Assembly: GCA_037355855.1 (NCBI GenBank)
Contig: CM074761.1
Span: 5,289,346-5,353,345 of the forward strand
Source of the DNA: Pseudo-nitzschia pungens
Lineage: Eukaryota; Bacillariophyta; Bacillariophyceae; Bacillariales; Bacillariaceae
Length of the DNA stretch: 64,000 nucleotides
Reading direction: 5' to 3'
Shown: one piece after another, positions 44,101 to 57,200 of the stretch
How the letters are laid out: every line of letters starts with the position of its first letter
Position numbering within the stretch: the first letter of the stretch is position 1
Program-made: the position numbers and the translations under genes
The notes under the pieces: generated by a model
The model's database searches: none
What the model was told of the DNA's origin: nothing
Seen by the model: only the letters and a program-made list of their open reading frames with translations

Positions 44101-44990
44101 TGGAAAATTACAAAATGTTGTTTCGGCACCTATTTTTCGCCAAGCACGTGGAACGGCGGCTGGTAGGTGTGTGGCGTGACCACCAAGTGTTCAAAAAACT
44201 CGATGCCGTTCGCGGCTTGCTCGGACCTACTTTCATGTTGCGCCAGCGGATGTTGCACTTTGTTCAGAATCTCATGAACTACATGACGTTCGAAGTTGTC
44301 GAGAGCAATTGGCTCGGAATGCTTTCGTCCATCGAGGTATCCGAAGATCCGATCCCGGGCCAGAAGCAGCAAACGGTTGATGATTTGGTGAAAATACATG
44401 ATGGGTTTCTGCAGCAAACAATCGATGCGTGCCTTCTTCGAAATCCGAATCTGATCAAAATCTTGATAAAGTTGCTCAACACATGTCTGCTGTTTACGGA
44501 CCAAATGAAGCGATTTATGGACACTACGAAGATAGTAAGTACATTCTTCCAGCTGAGATAACGTCTAAGGATTTTTTCTTGATCTGACAATTGGCTCCTT
44601 TCCCGTTTTTTCCCCATGGCATAGCACGATGATTCATTCAACATAGCAGTCGAAAAGCGCGATGCTGTCCAACGCAATCTAAACGAACGATTGACGTCAC
44701 AACTGATAGCTCGTGACAGGAACAAAATGCGACGATCCATGATGTCGGTGAAAGAAGAACGAGATATACTTTTGCAAAGACAGACGCGGCGGGTTGGGAG
44801 AGAAATTTGCAGCGAATCCTACAAAAAAATGATCAGAAGGTTTGAGGAAGTCTTCAATGCCGATTTGTCGGCATTCATGACGGAGCTCAACAGTCACACA
44901 TTTTCTGGCATCGTAGCAAACCTCGGGATCCGGTTGGACTGGAATCAATACGTTACAAGCACAATGGCTCTTCAGAATTCAAGAAAATAA
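41178..44990 (+). CDS. GCP2: Gamma-tubulin complex component 2 (GCP2/Spc97), two exons
   Basis: Core subunit of the gamma-tubulin small complex that nucleates microtubules. Exon 1 is 41178(or upstream)-44534 and exon 2 44625-44990 (ATA|GTAAGT ... GCATAG|CACGAT, phase 0). From ATG 41178 the protein is 1240 aa; only the last ~800 are conserved. GRIP1 region: VDEIIGSFLGLEGVYIRY, LVDQILPLSTSYLRVRNFI, ILEHTTKVAYSKKGGDLINAL, LQSGRLVDPYDEFMI. GRIP2 region: KRYFLLDQGDFLMNFLEAAG, ISPTSMENYKMLFRHLFFAK, HVERRLVGVW, FMLRQRMLHFVQNLMNYMTFE. These are the GCP2-specific versions (LLDQGDF, YKMLFRHLF) rather than GCP3-6. The exon 2 end (RRFEEVFNADLSAFM, LGIRLDWNQYV) completes the helix pair. The ~430 residues before it are Asn/Gln/Ser-rich. 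Full-length GCP2 elsewhere is about 900 aa, so the N-terminus is unusually long. Confidence 0.93.
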
Positions 44991-45228
44991 AAGGAATCAA
45001 TCAGTAGAAACTAACCGAACTCACCGCTTGTTCGACAATAAATCTATAACGATGATATTGAGAGATTAAAAAAAAAAAAACTTACACATTCAATTCAAGT
45101 TGGTAAAAAAACACAAACACCCATCCTAACCTATACATTTAGTTGAGGTGAAACAAAAGTTTTGATAGATAGATAGGATAATTGCATAGACTATTGGAGT
45201 ATGGAAAAAGCAAAAATTAAAATAAGAA
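44991..45228. other. Short AT-rich convergent spacer
   Basis: 238 bp between GCP2 and the repeat gene stop codon; contains an A-run (about 45070-45080) and a GATAGATAGATAG tract. Not a gene. Confidence 0.6.
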
Positions 45229-48200
45229 TCAAAATTGTGGACCAAAAAATTCATTTACCCAATTCAAAACATCTTGAAGAAGGTCATCAACGATAGAAGA
45301 AGAAGGACTGAAACTGGGTGCTGTACTTGGTGATTGAGATGGATCTTGGCTTGGCAAAAAACTGGGCACAAAGCTGGGCACAAAGCTGGGCATAGAGCTT
45401 GGGTTTTGACTAGGCCTTTCACTGGGCACAGAGCTTGGACGGGTGCTTGGACTGGAACTGGGTGCTGTACTTGGTGATTGAGATGGATCTTGGCTTGGCA
45501 CAAAGCTGGGCATAGAGCTTGGGTTTTGACTAGGCCTTTCACTGGGCACAGAGCTTGGACGGGTGCTTGGACTGGAACTGGGTGCTGTACTTGGTGATTG
45601 AGATGGATCTTGGCTTGGCACAAAGCTGGGCACAAAGCTGGGCATAGAGCTTGGGTTTTGACTAGGCCTTTCACTGGGCACAGAGCTTGGACGGGTGCTT
45701 GGACTGGAACTGGGTGCTGTACTTGGTGATTGAGATGGATCTTGGCTTGGCACAAAGCTGGGCACAAAGCTGGGCATAGAGCTTGGGTTTTGACTAGGCC
45801 TTTCACTGGGCACAGAGCTTGGACGGGTGCTTGGACTGGAACTGGGTGCTGTACTTGGTGATTGAGATGGATCTTGGCTTGGCACAAAGCTGGGCATAGA
45901 GCTTGGGTTTTGACTAGGCCTTTCACTGGGCACAGAGCTTGGACGGGTGCTTGGACTGGAACTGGGTGCTGTACTTGGTGATTGAGATGGATCTTGGCTT
46001 GGCACAAAGCTGGGCATAGAGCTTGGGTTTTGACTAGGCCTTTCACTGGGCACAGAGCTTGGACGGGTGCTTGGACTGGAACTGGGTGCTGTACTTGGTG
46101 ATTGAGATGGATCTTGGCTTGGCACAAAGCTGGGCATAGAGCTTGGGTTTTGACTAGGCCTTTCACTGGGCACAGAGCTTGGACGGGTGCTTGGACTGGA
46201 ACTGGGTGCTGTACTTGGTGATTGAGATGGATCTTGGCTTGGCACAAAGCTGGGCACAAAGCTGGGCATAGAGCTTGGGTTTTGACTAGGCCTTTCACTG
46301 GGCACAGAGCTTGGACGGGTGCTTGGACTGGAACTGGGTGCTGTACTTGGTGATTGAGATGGATCTTGGCTTGGCACAAAGTGGGCACAAAGCTGGGCAT
46401 AGAGCTTGGGTTTTGACTAGGCCTTTCACTGGGCACAGAGCTTGGACGGGTGCTTGGACTGGAACTGGGTGCTGTACTTGGTGATTGAGATGGATCTTGG
46501 CTTGGCACAAAGCTGGGCACAAGCTGGCATAGAGCTTGGGTTTTGACTAGGCCTTTCACTGGGCACAGAGCTTGGACGGGTGCTTGGACTGGAACTGGGT
46601 GCTGTACTTGGTGATTGAGATGGATCTTGGCTTGGCACAAGCTGGCACAAAGCTGGGCATAGAGCTTGGGTTTTGACTAGGCCTTTCACTGGGCACAGAG
46701 CTTGGACGGGTGCTTGGACTGGAACTGGGTGCTGTACTTGGTGATTGAGATGGATCTTGGCTTGGCACAAAGCTGGGCACAAGCTGGGCATAGAGCTTGG
46801 GTTTTGACTAGGCCTTTCACTGGGCACAGAGCTTGGACGGGTGCTTGGACTGGAACTGGGTGCTGTACTTGGTGATTGAGATGGATCTTGGCTTGGCACA
46901 AAGCTGGGCATAGAGCTTGGGTTTTGACTAGGCCTTTCACTGGGCACAGAGCTTGGACGGGTGCTTGGACTGGAACTGGGTGCTGTACTTGGTGATTGAG
47001 ATGGATCTTGGCTTGGCACAAAGCTGGGCATAGAGCTTGGGTTTTGACTAGGCCTTTCACTGGGCACAGAGCTTGGACGGGTGCTTGGACTGGAACTGGG
47101 TGCTGTACTTGGTGATTGAGATGGATCTTGGCTTGGCACAAAGCTGGGCACAAGCTGGGCATAGAGCTTGGGTTTTGACTAGGCCTTTCACTGGGCACAG
47201 AGCTTGGACGGGTGCTTGGACTGGAACTGGGTGCTGTACTTGGTGATTGAGATGGATCTTGGCTTGGCACAAAGCTGGGCATAGAGCTTGGGTTTTGACT
47301 AGGCCTTTCACTGGGCACAGAGCTTGGACGGGTGCTTGGACTGGAACTGGGTGCTGTACTTGGTGATTGAGATGGATCTTGGCTTGGCACAAAGCTGGGC
47401 ACAAAGCTGGGCATAGAGCTTGGGTTTTGACTAGGCCTTTCACTGGGCACAGAGCTTGGACGGGTGCTTGGACTGGAACTGGGTGCTGTACTTGGTGATT
47501 GAGATGGATCTTGGCTTGGCACAAAGCTGGGCATAGAGCTTGGGTTTTGACTAGGCCTTTCACTGGGCACAGAGCTTGGACGGGTGCTTGGACTGGAACT
47601 GGGTGCTGTACTTGGTGATTGAGATGGATCTTGGCTTGGCACAAAGCTGGGCATAGAGCTTGGGTTTTGACTAGGCCTTTCACTGGGCACAGAGCTTGGA
47701 CGGGTGCTTGGACTGGAACTGGGTGCTGTACTTGGTGATTGAGATGGATCTTGGCTTGGCACAAAGCTGGGCACAAAGCTGGGCATAGAGCTTGGGTTTT
47801 GACTAGGCCTTTCACTGGGCACAGAGCTTGGACGGGTGCTTGGACTGGAACTGGGTGCTGTACTTGGTGATTGAGATGGATCTTGGCTTGGCACAAAGCT
47901 GGGCATAGAGCTTGGGTTTTGACTAGGCCTTTCACTGGGCACAGAGCTTGGACGGGTGCTTGGACTGGAACTGGGTGCTGTACTTGGTGATTGAGATGGA
48001 TCTTGGCTTGGCACAAAGCTGGGCACAAAGCTGGGCATAGAGCTTGGGTTTTGACTAGGCCTTTCACTGGGCACAGAGCTTGGACGGGTGCTTGGACTGG
48101 AACTGGGTGCTGTACTTGGTGATTGAGATGGATCTTGGCTTGGCACAAAGCTGGGCATAGAGCTTGGGTTTTGACTAGGCCTTTCACTGGGCACAGAGCT

Positions 48201-51200
48201 TGGACGGGTGCTTGGACTGGAACTGGGTGCTGTACTTGGTGATTGAGATGGATCTTGGCTTGGCACAAAGCTGGGCACAAAGCTGGGCATAGAGCTTGGG
48301 TTTTGACTAGGCCTTTCACTGGGCACAGAGCTTGGACGGGTGCTTGGACTGGAACTGGGTGCTGTACTTGGTGATTGAGATGGATCTTGGCTTGGCACAA
48401 AGCTGGGCATAGAGCTTGGGTTTTGACTAGGCCTTTCACTGGGCACAGAGCTTGGACGGGTGCTTGGACTGGAACTGGGTGCTGTACTTGGTGATTGAGA
48501 TGGATCTTGGCTTGGCACAAAGCTGGGCACAAAGCTGGGCATAGAGCTTGGGTTTTGACTAGGCCTTTCACTGGGCACAGAGCTTGGACGGGTGCTTGGA
48601 CTGGAACTGGGTGCTGTACTTGGTGATTGAGATGGATCTTGGCTTGGCACAAAGCTGGGCATAGAGCTTGGGTTTTGACTAGGCCTTTCACTGGGCACAG
48701 AGCTTGGACGGGTGCTTGGACTGGAACTGGGTGCTGTACTTGGTGATTGAGATGGATCTTGGCTTGGCACAAAGCTGGGCATAGAGCTTGGGTTTTGACT
48801 AGGCCTTTCACTGGGCACAGAGCTTGGACGGGTGCTTGGACTGGAACTGGGTGCTGTACTTGGTGATTGAGATGGATCTTGGCTTGGCACAAAGCTGGGC
48901 ATAGAGCTTGGGTTTTGACTAGGCCTTTCACTGGGCACAGAGCTTGGACGGGTGCTTGGACTGGAACTGGGTGCTGTACTTGGTGATTGAGATGGATCTT
49001 GGCTTGGCACAAAGCTGGGCACAAAGCTGGGCATAGAGCTTGGGTTTTGACTAGGCCTTTCACTGGGCACAGAGCTTGGACGGGTGCTTGGACTGGAACT
49101 GGGTGCTGTACTTGGTGATTGAGATGGATCTTGGCTTGGCACAAAGCTGGGCATAGAGCTTGGGTTTTGACTAGGCCTTTCACTGGGCACAGAGCTTGGA
49201 CGGGTGCTTGGACTGGAACTGGGTGCTGTACTTGGTGATTGAGATGGATCTTGGCTTGGCACAAAGCTGGCACAAGCTGGGCATAGAGCTTGGGTTTTGA
49301 CTAGGCCTTTCACTGGGCACAGAGCTTGGACGGGTGCTTGGACTGGAACTGGGTGCTGTACTTGGTGATTGAGATGGATCTTGGCTTGGCACAAAGCTGG
49401 GCATAGAGCTTGGGTTTTGACTAGGCCTTTCACTGGGCACAGAGCTTGGACGGGTGCTTGGACTGGAACTGGGTGCTGTACTTGGTGATTGAGATGGATC
49501 TTGGCTTGGCACAAAGCTGGGCACAAAGCTGGGCATAGAGCTTGGGTTTTTGACTAGGCCTTTCACTGGGCACAGAGCTTGGACGGGTGCTTGGACTGGA
49601 ACTGGGTGCTGTACTTGGTGATTGAGATGGATCTTAGGCTTGGCACAAAGCTGGGCATAGAGCTTGGGTTTTGACTAGGCCTTTCACTGGGCACAGAGCT
49701 TGGACGGGTGCTTGGACTGGAACTGGGTGCTGTACTTGGTGATTGAGATGGATCTTGGCTTGGCACAAAGCTGGGCACAAAGCTGGGCATAGAGCTTGGG
49801 TTTTGACTAGGCCTTTCACTGGGCACAGAGCTTGGACGGGTGCTTGGACTGGAACTGGGTGCTGTACTTGGTGATTGAGATGGATCTTGGCTTGGCACAA
49901 AGCTGGGCACAAAGCTGGGCATAGAGCTTGGGTTTTGACTAGGCCTTTCACTGGGCACAGAGCTTGGACGGGTGCTTGGACTGGAACTGGGTGCTGTACT
50001 TGGTGATTGAGATGGATCTTGGCTTGGCACAAAGCTGGGCACAAGCTGGGCATAGAGCTTGGGTTTTGACTAGGCCTTTCACTGGGCACAGAGCTTGGAC
50101 GGGTGCTTGGACTGGAACTGGGTGCTGTACTTGGTGATTGAGATGGATCTTGGCTTGGCACAAAGCTGGGCACAAAGCTGGGCATAGAGCTTGGGTTTTG
50201 ACTAGGCCTTTCACTGGGCACAGAGCTTGGACGGGTGCTTGGACTGGAACTGGGTGCTGTACTTGGTGATTGAGATGGATCTTGGCTTGGCACAAAGCTG
50301 GGCATAGAGCTTGGGTTTTGACTAGGCCTTTCACTGGGCACAGAGCTTGGACGGGTGCTTGGACTGGAACTGGGTGCTGTACTTGGTGATTGAGATGGAT
50401 CTTGGCTTGGCACAAAGCTGGGCACAAAGCTGGGCATAGAGCTTGGGTTTTGACTAGGCCTTTCACTGGGCACAGAGCTTGGACGGGTGCTTGGACTGGA
50501 ACTGGGTGCTGTACTTGGTGATTGAGATGGATCTTGGCTTGGCACAAAGCTGGGCACAAAGCTGGGCATAGAGCTTGGGTTTTGACTAGGCCTTTCACTG
50601 GGCACAGAGCTTGGACGGGTGCTTGGACTGGAACTGGGTGCTGTACTTGGTGATTGAGATGGATCTTGGCTTGGCACAAAGCTGGGCATAGAGCTTGGGT
50701 TTTGACTAGGCCTTTCACTGGGCACAGAGCTTGGACGGGTGCTTGGACTGGAACTGGGTGCTGTACTTGGTGATTGAGATGGATCTTGGCTTGGCACAAA
50801 GCTGGCACAAAGCTGGGCATAGAGCTTGGGTTTTGACTAGGCCTTTCACTGGGCACAGAGCTTGGACGGGTGCTTGGACTGGAACTGGGTGCTGTACTTG
50901 GTGATTGAGATGGATCTTGGCTTGGCACAAAGCTGGGCACAAAGCTGGGCATAGAGCTTGGGTTTTGACTAGGCCTTTCACTGGGCACAGAGCTTGGACG
51001 GGTGCTTGGACTGGAACTGGGTGCTGTACTTGGTGATTGAGATGGATCTTGGCTTGGCACAAAGCTGGGCACAAAGCTGGGCATAGAGCTTGGGTTTTGA
51101 CTAGGCCTTTCACTGGGCACAGAGCTTGGACGGGTGCTTGGACTGGAACTGGGTGCTGTACTTGGTGATTGAGATGGATCTTGGCTTGGCACAAAGCTGG

Positions 51201-54200
51201 GCATAGAGCTTGGGTTTTGACTAGGCCTTTCACTGGGCACAGAGCTTGGACGGGTGCTTGGACTGGAACTGGGTGCTGTACTTGGTGATTGAGATGGATC
51301 TTGGCTTGGCACAAAGCTGGGCACAAAGCTGGGCATAGAGCTTGGGTTTTGACTAGGCCTTTCACTGGGCACAGAGCTTGGACGGGTGCTTGGACTGGAA
51401 CTGGGTGCTGTACTTGGTGATTGAGATGGATCTTGGCTTGGCACAAAGCTGGCACAAAGCTGGGCATAGAGCTTGGGTTTTGACTAGGCCTTTCACTGGG
51501 CACAGAGCTTGGACGGGTGCTTGGACTGGAACTGGGTGCTGTACTTGGTGATTGAGATGGATCTTGGCTTGGCACAAAGCTGGGCACAAAGCTGGGCATA
51601 GAGCTTGGGTTTTGACTAGGCCTTTCACTGGGCACAGAGCTTGGACGGGTGCTTGGACTGGAACTGGGTGCTGTACTTGGTGATTGAGATGGATCTTGGC
51701 TTGGCACAAAGCTGGGCATAGAGCTTGGGTTTTGACTAGGCCTTTCACTGGGCACAGAGCTTGGACGGGTGCTTGGACTGGAACTGGGTGCTGTACTTGG
51801 TGATTGAGATGGATCTTGGCTTGGCACAAAGCTGGGCATAGAGCTTGGGTTTTGACTAGGCCTTTCACTGGGCACAGAGCTTGGACGGGTGCTTGGACTG
51901 GAACTGGGTGCTGTACTTGGTGATTGAGATGGATCTTGGCTTGGCACAAAGCTGGGCATAGAGCTTGGGTTTTGGACTAGGCCTTTCACTGGGCACAGAG
52001 CTTGGGACGGGTGCTTGGACTGGAACTGGGTGCTGTACTTGGTGATTGAGATGGATCTTGGCTTGGCACAAAGCTGGGCATAGAGCTTGGGTTTTGACTA
52101 GGCCTTTCACTGGGCACAGAGCTTGGACGGGTGCTTGGACTGGAACTGGGTGCTGTACTTGGTGATTGAGATGGATCTTGGCTTGGCACAAAGCTGGGCA
52201 TAGAGCTTGGGTTTTGACTAGGCCTTTCACTGGGCACAGAGCTTGGACGGGTGCTTGGACTGGAACTGGGTGCTGTACTTGGTGATTGAGATGGATCTTG
52301 GCTTGGCAACAAAGCTGGGCACAAGCTGGGCATAGAGCTTGGGTTTTGACTAGGCCTTTCACTGGGCACAGAGCTTGGACGGGTGCTTGGACTGGAACTG
52401 GGTGCTGTACTTGGTGATTGAGATGGATCTTGGCTTGGCACAAAGCTGGGCATAGAGCTTGGGTTTTGACTAGGCCTTTCACTGGGCACAGAGCTTGGAC
52501 GGGTGCTTGGACTGGAACTGGGTGCTGTACTTGGTGATTGAGATGGATCTTGGCTTGGCACAAAGCTGGGCACAAAGCTGGGCATAGAGCTTGGGTTTTG
52601 ACTAGGCCTTTCACTGGGCACAGAGCTTGGACGGGTGCTTGGACTGGAACTGGGTGCTGTACTTGGTGATTGAGATGGATCTTGGCTTGCACAAAGCTGG
52701 GCACAAAGCTGGGCATAGAGCTTGGGTTTTGACTAGGCCTTTCACTGGGCACAGAGCTTGGACGGGTGCTTGGACTGGAACTGGGTGCTGTACTTGGTGA
52801 TTGAGATGGATCTTGGCTTGGCACAAAGCTGGGCATAGAGCTTGGGTTTTGACTAGGCCTTTCACTGGGCACAGAGCTTGGACGGGTGCTTGGACTGGAA
52901 CTGGGTGCTGTACTTGGTGATTGAGATGGATCTTGGCTTGGCACAAAGCTGGGCACAAAGCTGGGCATAGAGCTTGGGTTTTGACTAGGCCTTTCACTGG
53001 GCACAGAGCTTGGACGGGTGCTTGGACTGGAACTGGGTGCTGTACTTGGTGATTGAGATGGATCTTGGCTTGGCACAAAGCTGGGCACAAAGCTGGGCAT
53101 AGAGCTTGGGTTTTGACTAGGCCTTTCACTGGGCACAGAGCTTGGACGGGTGCTTGGACTGGAACTGGGTGCTGTACTTGGTGATTGAGATGGATCTTGG
53201 CTTGGCACAAAGCTGGGCACAAAGCTGGGCATAGAGCTTGGGTTTTGACTAGGCCTTTCACTGGGCACAGAGCTTGGACGGGTGCTTGGACTGGAACTGG
53301 GTGCTGTACTTGGTGATTGAGATGGATCTTGGCTTGGCACAAAGCTGGGCACAAAGCTGGGCATAGAGCTTGGGTTTTGACTAGGCCTTTCACTGGGCAC
53401 AGAGCTTGGACGGGTGCTTGGACTGGAACTGGGTGCTGTACTTGGTGATTGAGATGGATCTTGGCTTGGCACAAAGCTGGGCATAGAGCTTGGGTTTTGA
53501 CTAGGCCTTTCACTGGGCACAGAGCTTGGACGGGTGCTTGGACTGGAACTGGGTGCTGTACTTGGTGATTGAGATGGATCTTGGCTTGGCACAAAGCTGG
53601 GCACAAAGCTGGGCATAGAGCTTGGGTTTTGACTAGGCCTTTCACTGGGCACAGAGCTTGGACGGGTGCTTGGACTGGAACTGGGTGCTGTACTTGGTGA
53701 TTGAGATGGATCTTGGCTTGGCACAAAGCTGGGCACAAAGCTGGGCATAGAGCTTGGGTTTTGACTAGGCCTTTCACTGGGCACAGAGCTTGGACGGGTG
53801 CTTGGACTGGAACTGGGTGCTGTACTTGGTGATTGAGATGGATCTTGGCTTGGCACAAAGCTGGGCACAAAGCTGGCATAGAGCTTGGGTTTTGACTAGG
53901 CCTTTCACTGGGCACAGAGCTTGGACGGGTGCTTGGACTGGAACTGGGTGCTGTACTTGGTGATTGAGATGGATCTTGGCTTGGCACAAAGCTGGGCACA
54001 AAGCTGGGCATAGAGCTTGGGTTTTGACTAGGCCTTTCACTGGGCACAGAGCTTGGACGGGTGCTTGGACTGGAACTGGGTGCTGTACTTGGTGATTGAG
54101 ATGGATCTTGGCTTGGCACAAAGCTGGGCATAGAGCTTGGGTTTTGACTAGGCCTTTCACTGGGCACAGAGCTTGGACGGGTGCTTGGACTGGAACTGGG

Positions 54201-57200
54201 TGCTGTACTTGGTGATTGAGATGGATCTTGGCTTGGCACAAAGCTGGGCACAAAGCTGGGCATAGAGCTTGGGTTTTGACTAGGCCTTTCACTGGGCACA
54301 GAGCTTGGACGGGTGCTTGGACTGGAACTGGGTGCTGTACTTGGTGATTGAGATGGATCTTGGCTTGGCACAAAGCTGGGCACAAAGCTGGGCATAGAGC
54401 TTGGGTTTTGACTAGGCCTTTCACTGGGCACAGAGCTTGGACGGGTGCTTGGACTGGAACTGGGTGCTGTACTTGGTGATTGAGATGGATCTTGGCTTGG
54501 CACCAAAGCTGGGCATAGAGCTTGGGTTTTGACTAGGCCTTTCACTGGGCACAGAGCTTGGACGGGTGCTTGGACTGGAACTGGGTGCTGTACTTGGTGA
54601 TTGAGATGGATCTTGGCTTGGCACAAAGCTGGGCACAAAGCTGGGCATAGAGCTTGGGTTTTGACTAGGCCTTTCACTGGGCACAGAGCTTGGACGGGTG
54701 CTTGGACTGGAACTGGGTGCTGTACTTGGTGATTGAGATGGATCTTGGCTTGGCACAAAGCTGGGCATAGAGCTTGGGTTTTGACTAGGCCTTTCACTGG
54801 GCACAGAGCTTGGACGGGTGCTTGGACTGGAACTGGGTGCTGTACTTGGTGATTGAGATGGATCTTGGCTTGGCACAAAGCTGGGCATAGAGCTTGGGTT
54901 TTGACTAGGCCTTTCACTGGGCACAGAGCTTGGACGGGTGCTTGGACTGGAACTGGGTGCTGTACTTGGTGATTGAGATGGATCTTGGCTTGGCACAAAG
55001 CTGGGCACAAAGCTGGGCATAGAGCTTGGGTTTTGACTAGGCCTTTCACTGGGCACAGAGCTTGGACGGGTGCTTGGACTGGAACTGGGTGCTGTACTTG
55101 GTGATTGAGATGGATCTTGGCTTGGCACAAAGCTGGGCATAGAGCTTGGGTTTTGACTAGGCCTTTCACTGGGCACAGAGCTTGGACGGGTGCTTGGACT
55201 GGAACTGGGTGCTGTACTTGGTGATTGAGATGGATCTTGGCTTGGCACAAAGCTGGGCATAGAGCTTGGGTTTTGACTAGGCCTTTCACTGGGCACAGAG
55301 CTTGGACGGGTGCTTGGACTGGAACTGGGTGCTGTACTTGGTGATTGAGATGGATCTTGGCTTGGCACAAAGCTGGGCACAAAGCTGGGCATAGAGCTTG
55401 GGTTTTGACTAGGCCTTTCACTGGGCACAGAGCTTGGACGGGTGCTTGGACTGGAACTGGGTGCTGTACTTGGTGATTGAGATGGATCTTGGCTTGGCAC
55501 AAAGCTGGGCACAAAGCTGGGCATAGAGCTTGGGTTTTGACTAGGCCTTTCACTGGGCACAGAGCTTGGACGGGTGCTTGGACTGGAACTGGGTGCTGTA
55601 CTTGGTGATTGAGATGGATCTTGGCTTGGCACAAAGCTGGGCACAAAGCTGGGCATAGAGCTTGGGTTTTGACTAGGCCTTTCACTGGGCACAGAGCTTG
55701 GACGGGTGCTTGGACTGGAACTGGGTGCTGTACTTGGTGATTGAGATGGATCTTGGCTTGGCACAAAGCTGGGCATAGAGCTTGGGTTTTGACTAGGCCT
55801 TTCACTGGGCACAGAGCTTGGACGGGTGCTTGGACTGGAACTGGGTGCTGTACTTGGTGATTGAGATGGATCTTGGCTTGGCACAAAGCTGGGCACAAAG
55901 CTGGGCATAGAGCTTGGGTTTTGACTAGGCCTTTCACTGGGCACAGAGCTTGGACGGGTGCTTGGACTGGAACTGGGTGCTGTACTTGGTGATTGAGATG
56001 GATCTTGGCTTGGCACAAAGCTGGGCACAAAGCTGGGCATAGAGCTTGGGTTTTGACTAGGCCTTTCACTGGGCACAGAGCTTGGACGGGTGCTTGGACT
56101 GGAACTGGGTGCTGTACTTGGTGATTGAGATGGATCTTGGCTTGGCACAAAGCTGGGCATAGAGCTTGGGTTTTGACTAGGCCTTTCACTGGGCACAGAG
56201 CTTGGACGGGTGCTTGGACTGGAACTGGGTGCTGTACTTGGTGATTGAGATGGATCTTGGCTTGGCAAGTGCACAAAGCTGGGCATAGAGCTTGGGTTTT
56301 GACTAGGCCTTTCACTGGGCACAGAGCTTGGACGGGTGCTTGGACTGGAACTGGGTGCTGTACTTGGTGATTGAGATGGATCTTGGCTTGGCACAAAGCT
56401 GGGCACAAAGCTGGGCATAGAGCTTGGGTTTTGACTAGGCCTTTCACTGGGCACAGAGCTTGGACGGGTGCTTGGACTGGAACTGGGTGCTGTACTTGGT
56501 GATTGAGATGGATCTTGGCTTGGCACAAAGCTGGGCACAAAGCTGGGCATAGAGCTTGGGTTTTGACTAGGCCTTTCACTGGGCACAGAGCTTGGACGGG
56601 TGCTTGGACTGGAACTGGGTGCTGTACTTGGTGATTGAGATGGATCTTGGCTTGGCACAAAGCTGGGCACAAAGCTGGGCATAGAGCTTGGGTTTTGACT
56701 AGGCCTTTCACTGGGCACAGAGCTTGGACGGGTGCTTGGACTGGAACTGGGTGCTGTACTTGGTGATTGAGATGGATCTTGGCTTGGCACAAAGCTGGGC
56801 ATAGAGCTTGGGTTTTGACTAGGCCTTTCACTGGGCACAGAGCTTGGACGGGTGCTTGGACTGGAACTGGGTGCTGTACTTGGTGATTGAGATGGATCTT
56901 GGCTTGGCACAAAGCTGGGCACAAAGCTGGGCATAGAGCTTGGGTTTTGACTAGGCCTTTCACTGGGCACAGAGCTTGGACGGGTGCTTGGACTGGAACT
57001 GGGTGCTGTACTTGGTGATTGAGATGGATCTTGGCTTGGCACAAAGCTGGGCATAGAGCTTGGGTTTTGACTAGGCCTTTCACTGGGCACAGAGCTTGGA
57101 CGGGTGCTTGGACTGGAACTGGGTGCTGTACTTGGTGATTGAGATGGATCTTGGCTTGGCACAAAGCTGGGCACAAAGCTGGGCATAGAGCTTGGGTTTT

